The notes below the pieces were generated by a model that worked only from the letters and a program-made list of their open reading frames with translations, did not search any database and was not told where the DNA came from. DNA of 64,000 bases from contig JAGCFO010000007.1 of assembly GCA_017650105.1 (NCBI GenBank), positions 1-64,000 on the forward strand. Reading direction: 5' to 3'. Positions 1 to 8,194 of the stretch are shown one piece after another. Each line of letters begins with the position of its first letter. Within the stretch, counting starts at the first letter, position 1. The DNA comes from Bacteroidaceae bacterium (GTDB lineage: Bacteria; Bacteroidota; Bacteroidia; Bacteroidales; Bacteroidaceae). A program made the position numbers and the translations under genes.

Positions 1-150
1 GACGGCGAGGTGAACGTGAGTGACGTCACCATGCTGGTGAGCATGATTCTCGGCAACACACCGCAAGCCAGCACCGCCGACGTGAACGGCGACGGCGAGG
101 TGAACGTGAGCGACGTGACGGCTCTCGTGAGCATCATCCTCAACAATTAA
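1..150 (+). CDS. C-terminal end of a protein with dockerin-like repeats (partial)
   Basis: The frame is open from the window edge to TAA at 148-150, giving 49 residues. It contains two copies of a calcium-loop dockerin-type motif; the second reads DVNGDGEVNVSDVTALV and ends IILNN. The pattern DxNxDGxVxxxD is the type I dockerin signature. Such repeats are common at the C-terminus of large secreted Bacteroidales proteins, so this is probably the tail of an exported enzyme or adhesin whose catalytic part lies outside the window. The first 20 bases of the window recur exactly at 91-110, so the two units look like a recent duplication. Confidence 0.8.
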   Translation, partial: DGEVNVSDVTMLVSMILGNTPQASTADVNGDGEVNVSDVTALVSIILNN

Positions 151-200
151 GCCTGGGGATGAAACGACAATGAGTCGTTAACACTCTTCACCCAAAACAA

Positions 201-240
201 ATCTCGGGGGCAACAGACCGTTGTCCCCGAGATGTTTTTT
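201..240 (+). terminator. Rho-independent terminator between convergent genes
   Basis: A 14-bp stem (ATCTCGGGGGCAAC with GTTGTCCCCGAGAT, one G-T pair) has a 5-nt loop and is followed by GTTTTTT. It ends the dockerin-repeat gene. The opposite strand is T-rich after the same stem, so it may also serve the convergent esterase gene. Confidence 0.85.
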
Positions 241-274
241 ATGCTGGCTGCTGGGCAGCCGAACGGGAAAAAAT

Positions 275-1222
275 CTATTTCCCCGAGGCGGCATTGAGGA
301 ACTGCACCATCTTGCTGAGGTTGGCCTCGTCGTACATTCCCATCCCGTGTCCTCCCTCGGGAACGAAGGTGGCTTCGGTGCGGACTCCCGCTGCCTTGAG
401 CGCCTCGTAGAATTTCTTCCCCTGACAGCAGGGCACCACGTTGTCTTTCTCCCCGTGGAAGATGATGACGGGCGGGTCGTTGCTGTCGATGTAGGATGTG
501 GCGCTGAGGCTGAGGTATTTGTCGGGCTCCTCGGAGAGCTTCGAGTTCAGCAGGACGTCCTCGGGGCTGTTGTCGCCCATCGTCATGTGCTCTCCGCAGT
601 CCATAGCCGTGAGGTCGATGGGGCCCGACCAGTCGCAGGCGGCATTCACGGCGCTGCTCTTACGGGTGTACTTGCCGACGGAGCCCTCGAGGTCGATGCT
701 GACGGTGCCTACCGTTGCCTGGCGCGTGCCGCTGGTGACAGCCGTAGTGGATGCCAGATGGCCTCCTGAGGAGAATCCGCTGACGGCAATGAACGAGGTG
801 TCGAACTTGTACTTCCTGGCCTGTCCTCGCACGAAGCGCACAACGGCCTTGATGTCGTGGAGCTGGGCGGGCCACTTGGCATCCATGCTGGAGCGGTGGT
901 TGGGGCACACGACGGCATAGCCCGCATCGAGGAGCGAGGAGACAATGGTGCCCAAGTCGGCCGCGCCCTTGCTGTTGTTGCTGAACCAGGCGCTGCCGTA
1001 GATGTGGATGACGACGGGGTAGCGCTTCTTCTGCGCCTTAGGCAGATAGATGTCGCAGGTGTGGAACGTCTCGTTGTCGTTGGCATAGTTGACGTCTTTC
1101 CACTCCTTGGAGGTCTCTAACTTGACTTGCGGCATCTGGAAGCCTCCGAAGCCGCCTGCGGGCTGCGCTGTGGCAGCGAGTGTGATGCTGAGGAACAGCA
1201 GCGAAAAAAGTGATTTTTTCAT
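275..1222 (-). CDS. Secreted alpha/beta-hydrolase (esterase/lipase-like)
   Basis: This 315-residue protein starts with a signal peptide (MKKSLFSLLFLSITLAATAQ). It has an alpha/beta-hydrolase fold with a nucleophile elbow GFSSGGH (Ser151), an acid in GEKD (Asp260) and a histidine in EGGHG (His292). The oxyanion-hole region reads HIYGSAW rather than the usual HGGGW. I chose the ATG at 1222 because it begins the signal peptide; the frame runs 70 codons further upstream but there it overlaps the preceding gene. It lies 43 nt after the carboxylesterase gene on the same strand, so the two are probably one transcript. Known relatives are acetyl or feruloyl esterases and the BD-FAE family; the substrate here is not shown by the sequence. 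Confidence 0.8.
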   Translation of the reverse strand: MKKSLFSLLFLSITLAATAQPAGGFGGFQMPQVKLETSKEWKDVNYANDNETFHTCDIYLPKAQKKRYPVVIHIYGSAWFSNNSKGAADLGTIVSSLLDAGYAVVCPNHRSSMDAKWPAQLHDIKAVVRFVRGQARKYKFDTSFIAVSGFSSGGHLASTTAVTSGTRQATVGTVSIDLEGSVGKYTRKSSAVNAACDWSGPIDLTAMDCGEHMTMGDNSPEDVLLNSKLSEEPDKYLSLSATSYIDSNDPPVIIFHGEKDNVVPCCQGKKFYEALKAAGVRTEATFVPEGGHGMGMYDEANLSKMVQFLNAASGK

Positions 1223-1265
1223 AGGGGTGAAAAAGTGTGTTGGGTTAGTGAATAGGAGTCGTTTA

Positions 1266-2777
<1,512 letters not shown>

Positions 2778-2854
2778 ACGTTGGATATTATGATTATTTT
2801 AATGTTCTGTTCTACTGATTTCGGGGAATGACAGCAACGAAAAGCGGGGGTCCG

Positions 2855-2863
2855 ACAAACGTA
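2855..2863 (-). promoter_or_regulatory. -7 promoter box for the carboxylesterase gene
   Basis: The minus strand reads TACGTTTGT, matching TAnnTTTG, 78 nt upstream of the ATG. I see no -33 box at the right distance, so the call rests on one element. Confidence 0.45.
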
Positions 2864-2888
2864 CCGTATTATTCAAAAAGGTAGAAAA

Positions 2889-3389
2889 CTAAGTGCCGGC
2901 ATACTGCTGCATCAGCTGATGGAGAGCAAGGGAGAGGTCGGCGTAAGTCTGCTCGAAGTCACCCGTGTACCAAGGGTCGGCCACATCGCGCGGATGAGAC
3001 GTGAGCTCCATGAGGCGCTGAATCTTTCCCTGCGGGTCGGCATAGTGCTGACGCCCGTAGTCGCGCACGACGTGGGGCATGTGCCAATGGAGGTAGCGGA
3101 GATTGTTCTGATCCATCACGAAGATGTGGTCGTAGTAGAGGTAGTCGTCCTCCGTCATCTGGCGCGCGGCACGAGGGGTGAAGGGGATGCTGTGACGTCG
3201 CAGGCAGGCTTTGGCAGGGGGATAGATGTCGTTGCCGATTTCTTCGGTGGATGTGGCAGCGGAAGCTATCTCGAACCGGGACTCGACGCCGCTGTCGCGC
3301 ACCATCTTCTTCAGCATCATCTCAGCCATAGGGCTGCGGCAGATGTTCCCGTGACACACAAAGAGTATTTTTTTCTTTTGGCTTTCCAA
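2889..3389 (-). CDS. Low-molecular-weight protein tyrosine phosphatase
   Basis: This 166-residue cytosolic phosphatase has the P-loop near its N-terminus, VCHGNICRSP (CX5RS, Cys12 and Arg18), and the late acid loop ADPWYTGDF (Asp138), in the order and spacing of the family. It removes phosphate from tyrosine in proteins; in other bacteria relatives sit with exopolysaccharide kinases, but none is adjacent here. The only start that keeps the P-loop is TTG at 3389, an unusual choice, supported by a promoter box about 28 nt upstream. An ATG at residue 21 would delete the active site. It forms its own transcription unit. Confidence 0.9.
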   Translation of the reverse strand: MESQKKKILFVCHGNICRSPMAEMMLKKMVRDSGVESRFEIASAATSTEEIGNDIYPPAKACLRRHSIPFTPRAARQMTEDDYLYYDHIFVMDQNNLRYLHWHMPHVVRDYGRQHYADPQGKIQRLMELTSHPRDVADPWYTGDFEQTYADLSLALHQLMQQYAGT

Positions 3390-3416
3390 AGGCTTGTAGG
3401 TTTTTTTTAACAGGCT

Positions 3417-3425
3417 ACAAATATA
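3417..3425 (-). promoter_or_regulatory. -7 promoter box for the tyrosine phosphatase gene
   Basis: The minus strand reads TATATTTGT, a match to TAnnTTTG, about 28 nt upstream of the TTG start. It supports that start rather than a longer protein. Confidence 0.55.
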
Positions 3426-3536
3426 CGGGTTTTACCGAAAAGAGGAGCCTCTTCGGGCGTTTTTTTACAGATAGGTGCCGTGTTTGCCCTCCCCGCCCTC
3501 AGAGAAAGGGTAGTTACGGGTATTCTCATCAGCAAG

Positions 3537-3574
3537 AAAAAACACATCAGCAGCTCGTTTTCACAAGCTGCTGA
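3537..3574 (-). terminator. Terminator of the tRNA-Met transcript
   Basis: On the minus strand an 8-bp stem (CAGCAGCT with AGCTGCTG) is followed a few bases later by TTTTTT. It lies 10 nt beyond the 3' end of the tRNA. Confidence 0.75.
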
Positions 3575-3583
3575 CAGTGTCTG

Positions 3584-3657
3584 TAGCGGGACTCAGGATT
3601 GAACTGAGGACCTCATGATTATGAATCATGCGCTCTAACCAGCTGAGCTATCCCGCC
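3584..3657 (-). tRNA. tRNA-Met (CAT)
   Basis: The minus strand folds into a complete cloverleaf of 74 nt: acceptor GGCGGGA/TCCCGCT, D arm, anticodon stem CATGA/TCATG with loop TTCATAA, T arm CTCAG/CTGAG and discriminator A. The anticodon is CAT. The 3' CCA is not encoded. Elongator Met is most likely; an Ile2 tRNA with a modified CAT anticodon cannot be fully excluded. Confidence 0.93.
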
Positions 3658-3678
3658 ATCATTTTCTTGAAATGCGGG

Positions 3679-3710
3679 GCAAAAGTAGTGTGTTTTTTTC
3701 ATTCGTGCAA
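3679..3710 (-). promoter_or_regulatory. Promoter of tRNA-Met
   Basis: On the minus strand TTG (3708-3710) and TACTTTTGC (3679-3687) are separated by 20 nt, the standard Bacteroidetes -33/-7 arrangement, 21 nt upstream of the tRNA. Confidence 0.75.
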
Positions 3711-3756
3711 CTTTTTCGGCTTTTTTTTGAAAAAGAGAAAAATTCTCGCCCGATGC

Positions 3757-3788
3757 TTGCTTTTTTGAAAACAAAAGCGTACATTTGC
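3757..3788 (+). promoter_or_regulatory. Promoter of the START-like protein gene
   Basis: TTG at 3757-3759 and TACATTTGC at 3780-3788 are 20 nt apart. The box overlaps the first codons of the longest possible reading frame, which shows that translation must start further down, at 3839. Confidence 0.75.
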
Positions 3789-3838
3789 GAAAAATAACGA
3801 AAAGTTGTTGTCTAATACACCTGAAAAAACACTTCACT

Positions 3839-4219
3839 ATGATGGAAATAGTACATTTCGATGTTCCACTAAACAGCAACTCACGCGACACGATCTGGAA
3901 CGTGGTGGGCACTATAGAGGGAATGAGCGCCTGGCTTGCCGACAGCATCACCGAAGAAGAAGGCATCTACACATTCACATGGGGCAAACACGAGACACGC
4001 AAAGCAGAGCTGATATCGAGGCGGCTGAAGCACTACGTGCGCTTCCACTGGCTGGACGATGACCCCAAGACATACTTTGAGCTGCGCATCAACCAGAGCG
4101 AGCTCACGCACAACTACTCGCTGGAGGTGACAGAGCTGAGTACCGAGGAGGATGCAGAGGGGCTGCAGCAGCTGTGGGAGGCCTACACCGACAAGCTGCA
4201 CCGCACAACAGGAATTTAG
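3839..4219 (+). CDS. START-like domain protein
   Basis: This 126-residue soluble protein has the pattern of the small START-like family conserved in Bacteroidales: strand-rich, an early helix IWNVVGTIEGMSAWL, then WGKHETRKAEL and HYVRFHWLDD. The helix-grip fold of this superfamily binds hydrophobic ligands, but the ligand is unknown. Two ATG codons stand in tandem at 3839 and 3842; either could be used. It has its own promoter and a strong terminator, so it is monocistronic. Confidence 0.7.
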   Translation: MMEIVHFDVPLNSNSRDTIWNVVGTIEGMSAWLADSITEEEGIYTFTWGKHETRKAELISRRLKHYVRFHWLDDDPKTYFELRINQSELTHNYSLEVTELSTEEDAEGLQQLWEAYTDKLHRTTGI

Positions 4220-4292
4220 CATCAGAAGTGCGGGGCGACGCATCTGAACAGAATCCTTCATAGGCTGAAGAACTTTCTTTATAAATAAGAAA

Positions 4293-4321
4293 GGGGCGAT
4301 TATCTGTCGCCCCCTTTTTTT
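4293..4321 (+). terminator. Terminator of the START-like protein gene
   Basis: A GC-rich 7-bp stem (GGGGCGA/TCGCCCC) with a 7-nt loop is followed by a run of seven T. Confidence 0.88.
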
Positions 4322-4476
4322 ATCTCCAAAAATCAAAGCATCATGAGCGGGATGAAGACTTCCCCCCAAAAGGCTATCAACAAACACTACTTTGCGACAC
4401 CTTCGCATCGCTGAAAACAATTCTTTACCAAAACGAAGACTTTTTCCACTATGTAGCAAAAAAAAGGACCATCAGC

Positions 4477-4508
4477 TTTTGTTCTATCAAAAAAAAGCTT
4501 ACCTTTGC
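4477..4508 (+). promoter_or_regulatory. Promoter of the glnN leader transcript
   Basis: TTTTG at 4477-4481 and TACCTTTGC at 4500-4508 lie 18 nt apart, a near-consensus Bacteroidetes promoter. It is 245 nt upstream of glnN, leaving a long leader. The 530-nt gap 4220-4752 otherwise holds one terminator, a small leader frame and a hairpin. Confidence 0.8.
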
Positions 4509-4529
4509 AGCAAATTGAAAAGAACATTC

Positions 4530-4646
4530 ATGGTGGACAAAAAAGACAGCAGATGTTCCTTCACCTCCGGCAAAAGCGGAAGAAAGAATAACGACAAGGG
4601 CCAACAGCGACAGCAGCAAGCCCCTGCCTATATCATTACATGTTGA
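4530..4646 (+). CDS. Putative glutamine-rich leader peptide of glnN
   Basis: A 38-codon frame starts about 20 nt after the promoter box and ends at TGA 4644-4646. Codons 25-30 read Q-Q-R-Q-Q-Q (CAA CAG CGA CAG CAG CAA, 4602-4619), so five of six consecutive codons are glutamine. It is followed 57 nt later by a terminator-like hairpin and then glutamine synthetase. A run of codons for the product amino acid ahead of a terminator is the hallmark of ribosome-mediated attenuation, as in trp and his leaders. The rest of the peptide is Lys/Ser-rich and matches nothing I recognise. That it is translated is inference. Confidence 0.6.
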   Translation: MVDKKDSRCSFTSGKSGRKNNDKGQQRQQQAPAYIITC

Positions 4647-4702
4647 AAGAAGCCGGAAAGATGAGCAGAACAAAAGGGTTTCATGATATTTTTTTTGAGA
4701 GA

Positions 4703-4740
4703 AAAGATGACCGGTTCGAAAGAATAAGTCATCTTTTTTC
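4703..4740 (+). terminator. Attenuator-like hairpin upstream of glnN
   Basis: A 9-bp stem AAAGATGAC (4703-4711) / GTCATCTTT (4728-4736) with a 16-nt loop runs into TTTTTT and lies only 13 nt before the glnN start codon. A terminator placed inside a leader, after a promoter and before the gene, implies conditional read-through. The segment GGTTTCAT (4677-4684) can pair imperfectly with the 5' arm, a possible antiterminator. Confidence 0.65.
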
Positions 4741-4752
4741 CTTATTCAGACT

Positions 4753-6939
4753 ATGAGCGAACTGAGATTTAACGTAGTGAAGAATGCTTTCAAAAAGAAA
4801 GCGAAGAGAGTGAAGGCACCCGAGGAACGCCCTTCGGAGTACTTCGGAGAACTGGTGTTCAATCGCGAGAAGATGCAGAAATACCTCGACGCCGATACCT
4901 TCAACGCCCTCATCAACTGTATCGAAGGGGGTACGGCTCTCGACAGGATTACCGCCGACAGAGTAGCTGCAGGTATGAAAACGTGGGCTATGGAGCACGG
5001 TGTGACACACATCACCCATTGGTTCCAGCCTCTTACCGAAGGCACAGCCGAGAAGCACGACTCGTTTGTAGAGTACGACCAACGGGGAAGCATCACCGAA
5101 ACCTTCGACGGGCGCTCGCTCATCCAGCAGGAGCCCGACGCCAGCTCGTTCCCCAACGGAGGCATACGCGCTACCTTTGAGGCACGCGGATACACAGCAT
5201 GGGACCCTACGTCGCCCGTTTTCATACAAGACGACACGCTTTGCATCCCTACTGTCTTCATCGCTTATACAGGTGAAGCCCTCGACTACAAGACACCCCT
5301 GAAACGTGCCCTCAAGGCTGTGACAGAAGCCGCAACGGACGTGTGCCAGCTCTTCGACCCGAAAGTGAAGAAAGTCTATGCTTATCTCGGCTGGGAGCAG
5401 GAGTACTTCCTCGTCGACGAGGATCTATTTGCCGCCCGCCCCGACCTGATGCTTACCGGAAGAACCCTGATGGGGCATGCCTCTTCGAAGAATCAGCAGC
5501 TCGACGACCATTACTTCGGAGCTATCCCGAGCCGCGTTGCTGCCTTCATGCGCGAGCTGGAGTTCGCAGGCTTCCGACTCGGCATCCCTCTGAAGACGCG
5601 CCACAACGAAGCCGCTCCCAATCAGTTTGAGCTTGCTCCCATCTACGGGGAGATGAATCTTGCCAACGACCAGAACCAGCTCATCATGAACGAAATGAAC
5701 ACCATAGCCCGCAAGCACGGGTTTGTGGTACTGCTCCACGAAAAGCCCTTCGACGGCATCAACGGTAGCGGAAAGCACAACAACTGGTCTCTGGGCACCG
5801 ACACAGGCGTGGGGCTCCTCTCTCCTGGAAAGGATGCTAAGAGCAACCTGCAGTTTATCACATTTTTCGTGAATGTCCTTGCCGCTGTGCAGAAACATAA
5901 TGCACTGCTGAAGGCATCCATAGCAAGTGCAACCAACACTCATCGCCTGGGAGCCAACGAGGCTCCTCCCGCCATCATCTCAGCCTTCCTGGGACGCACG
6001 ATGACGGAAGCTCTGCGCAAACTGATGGAACTCCCTTCCGACACCCCTATCGAGATTGCGGGCAAGAAAGGCACAAAGGTGGGACTGGTGGAGATACCTG
6101 AAATCTTTATCGACAACACCGACAGGAACCGTACTTCGCCCTTCGCCTTCACGGGCAACCGCTTTGAGTTCCGCGCCGTAGGAAGCAGCGCCAACTGCGG
6201 AGGAGCGATGGCTACACTAAACGCTGCCGTTGCCGATCAGCTGGTGCTGTTCAAGAAATCTGTCGACAAAGAGCTGGCAGCAGGCAAGAAGCTCAACGTA
6301 GCAGTTATGGACACGCTGAAACCTATCATCGCTTCCATCATCGACACCGTCTGCTTCGACGGCAACGGATACAGCGAAGAGTGGCAAAAGGAAGCTAAAC
6401 AACGCGGGCTGGACACTGAGACCAATGTCCCTGAGATGTTCAAATGGTTCACGGCTCCACAATCGGTGGAGATGTTCAAGCGCACGGGAGTCTACACCGA
6501 AAAAGAACTTGCTGCACGCAACGAAGTGAAATGGAACACCTACACGAAAAAAGTGCAGATAGAAGCCCGCGTAATGGGACGAATGGCCATCAACCACATC
6601 ATCCCTGCAGCTCTCGCATACAAGAACCGTCTGCTCAGCAACATCCAGATGACGAAGGAAGTGTTCCCCGATGAGTACCAGACTCTGGCAGCAACAGAAA
6701 TCGATATGGTGAAAACTATCACGAAGCATATCTCTGACTTAAGCAAGATGGTCGACAACATGGTGAATGCACGCAAAGCTGCAAACAAAATTGAAGATGA
6801 GTACAAGAAGGCCTGCGCCTATCACGACATCGCAGAGAGCCTGTTTGCCATACGGCGCCCCATCGACAAGCTGGAAGAAATCGTCGACAATGACTTATGG
6901 CCCCTACCTAAGTATCGCGAACTGCTCTTTATCAACTGA
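4753..6939 (+). CDS. glnN: Glutamine synthetase type III
   Basis: This 728-residue enzyme has the full length of GSIII, the dodecameric glutamine synthetase typical of Bacteroidetes, and makes glutamine from glutamate, ammonia and ATP. Diagnostic segments include the N-terminal FGELVFNREKM, the GSIII block NGSGKHNNWS (near 337-346, corresponding to the ammonia/glutamate site region), ANEAPPAIISAFLG and NRTSPFAFTGNRFEFRAVGSS. The start ATG at 4753 is the first in frame after the leader hairpin. The gene is preceded by a long leader with a glutamine-rich frame and is followed by carA, whose product consumes glutamine. carA has a separate promoter box. Confidence 0.97.
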   Translation: MSELRFNVVKNAFKKKAKRVKAPEERPSEYFGELVFNREKMQKYLDADTFNALINCIEGGTALDRITADRVAAGMKTWAMEHGVTHITHWFQPLTEGTAEKHDSFVEYDQRGSITETFDGRSLIQQEPDASSFPNGGIRATFEARGYTAWDPTSPVFIQDDTLCIPTVFIAYTGEALDYKTPLKRALKAVTEAATDVCQLFDPKVKKVYAYLGWEQEYFLVDEDLFAARPDLMLTGRTLMGHASSKNQQLDDHYFGAIPSRVAAFMRELEFAGFRLGIPLKTRHNEAAPNQFELAPIYGEMNLANDQNQLIMNEMNTIARKHGFVVLLHEKPFDGINGSGKHNNWSLGTDTGVGLLSPGKDAKSNLQFITFFVNVLAAVQKHNALLKASIASATNTHRLGANEAPPAIISAFLGRTMTEALRKLMELPSDTPIEIAGKKGTKVGLVEIPEIFIDNTDRNRTSPFAFTGNRFEFRAVGSSANCGGAMATLNAAVADQLVLFKKSVDKELAAGKKLNVAVMDTLKPIIASIIDTVCFDGNGYSEEWQKEAKQRGLDTETNVPEMFKWFTAPQSVEMFKRTGVYTEKELAARNEVKWNTYTKKVQIEARVMGRMAINHIIPAALAYKNRLLSNIQMTKEVFPDEYQTLAATEIDMVKTITKHISDLSKMVDNMVNARKAANKIEDEYKKACAYHDIAESLFAIRRPIDKLEEIVDNDLWPLPKYRELLFIN

Positions 6940-6970
6940 TTACAATGTTGAAATCTGACAGAGAAAAAAG

Positions 6971-6979
6971 TTATCCACA
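6971..6979 (+). other. Perfect DnaA-box sequence
   Basis: TTATCCACA occurs once between glnN and carA. It matches the DnaA consensus, but no cluster of boxes or origin-type genes accompanies it, so it is probably a titration or chance site. Confidence 0.3.
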
Positions 6980-7028
6980 AGCAGAAGTAAAAAAGACAAA
7001 TTCATTTTTTTTACAAGGATTTTTGATT

Positions 7029-7037
7029 TACTTTTGC
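7029..7037 (+). promoter_or_regulatory. -7 promoter box for carAB
   Basis: TACTTTTGC matches TAnnTTTGC and lies 48-60 nt before the possible carA start codons. No clear -33 TTG is visible at the usual distance. The box covers the TTG that begins the longest frame, so that frame start is not real. Confidence 0.6.
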
Positions 7038-7096
7038 CAATTGATAAAAAACAACATAAAAGAAAGTCACCCCATTTCCAAAACATGCAATCCTCT

Positions 7097-8182
7097 ATGG
7101 AAAAGAAAGCAATTCTTCAATTAGCCGACGGCTCACAATACGTTGGCTACTCGTTCGGGTACGAAGGTTCCGTTTCGGGCGAAATGGTATTCTGCACCGC
7201 TATGGCCGGCTACCCTGAGAGCCTTACCGACCCTTCCTATTGTGGGCAAATATTAGTCAACACCTATCCTCTGATAGGTAATTACGGAGTTCCTAGCGAT
7301 GAATTAAACGAGTATGGCGTGTCTCGTTACTTTGAATCGGAGAAGATTCATCCCGTCGCCCTTATCATCTCCGATTACTCTGAGGCATACAGCCATTGGA
7401 ACGCTAAACGTAGCCTTGGTGACTGGCTCAAACAATGGAGAGTACCCGGACTGTATGGCATCGACACGCGTGCGCTGACTCAGAAACTGCGCGAGCAGGG
7501 TTCTATGTTGGGGCGCATCATTTTCGACGACAACGAAGTTCCATTCTATAATCCAAACTGTGAGAACCTTGTTGCAAAAGTCTCGACTGATCGTGTTTTG
7601 GAATATGGTAACGGACGTTACAAGGTTGTGTTGGTGGACTGCGGAATGAAAAACAACATCCTGCGCGACTTACTTCACTACGATGTTACTATCCGCCGCG
7701 TTCCCTGGGACTATGACTACACCGGAGAAGAGTACGACGGACTTTTCATCACCAATGGTCCTGGCGATCCTACGCAATGTGTGGCTACCATTGAGCACTT
7801 GCGGGAGGCACTCAAAGATGACAGACCCATCATGGGCATCTGCTTAGGGAACCAACTGCTGGCCCTTGCAGCAGGCGCCTCTACCTATAAACTGAAATAT
7901 GGGCATCGCGGGCACAACCAGAGCGTGCGTGTACCCGGCACACATACCTGTTTCGTGACTTCACAGAATCACGGTTTCGCTATCGATACCAAAACGTTGC
8001 CCGACGACTGGGAGCCTTCTTTTGAAAACCTCAATGACGGAACGAACGAAGGAATCCAGCATCGCACACGCCCCTTCTTCTCCACGCAGTTCCATCCGGA
8101 GGCTGCAGGAGGACCCGAGGATACAGAGAACCTGTTCGGAAAGTTCTTCAACAACATTGAAAATTACAAGAAACAGCATTAA
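7097..8182 (+). CDS. carA: Carbamoyl-phosphate synthase small (glutaminase) subunit
   Basis: This 361-residue subunit hydrolyses glutamine and passes ammonia to CarB. The N-terminal half has FCTAMAGYPESLTDPSY; the C-terminal half is a class I glutamine amidotransferase with the nucleophile in GICLGNQ (Cys249) and the partner residues in QFHPEAA (His333, Glu335). The start at 7097 (MEKKAILQLADG) aligns with other CarA proteins; an ATG at 7085 adds four residues and is possible. It is 12 nt from carB and clearly co-transcribed. The upstream neighbour glnN supplies its substrate. Confidence 0.95.
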   Translation: MEKKAILQLADGSQYVGYSFGYEGSVSGEMVFCTAMAGYPESLTDPSYCGQILVNTYPLIGNYGVPSDELNEYGVSRYFESEKIHPVALIISDYSEAYSHWNAKRSLGDWLKQWRVPGLYGIDTRALTQKLREQGSMLGRIIFDDNEVPFYNPNCENLVAKVSTDRVLEYGNGRYKVVLVDCGMKNNILRDLLHYDVTIRRVPWDYDYTGEEYDGLFITNGPGDPTQCVATIEHLREALKDDRPIMGICLGNQLLALAAGASTYKLKYGHRGHNQSVRVPGTHTCFVTSQNHGFAIDTKTLPDDWEPSFENLNDGTNEGIQHRTRPFFSTQFHPEAAGGPEDTENLFGKFFNNIENYKKQH

Positions 8183-8194
8183 ATACACCCACAT

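Noticed and set aside
4449..4673. 74-codon minus-strand frame opposite the glnN leader
   Set aside because: It is hydrophobic because it is the complement of A-rich leader DNA; no promoter on that strand, and the plus strand has a consensus promoter and terminator.
6940..7084. Replication origin at the DnaA box, or a pyrimidine or purine riboswitch ahead of carA
   Set aside because: Only one DnaA box is present, and I see no conserved riboswitch structure or terminator in this short gap.
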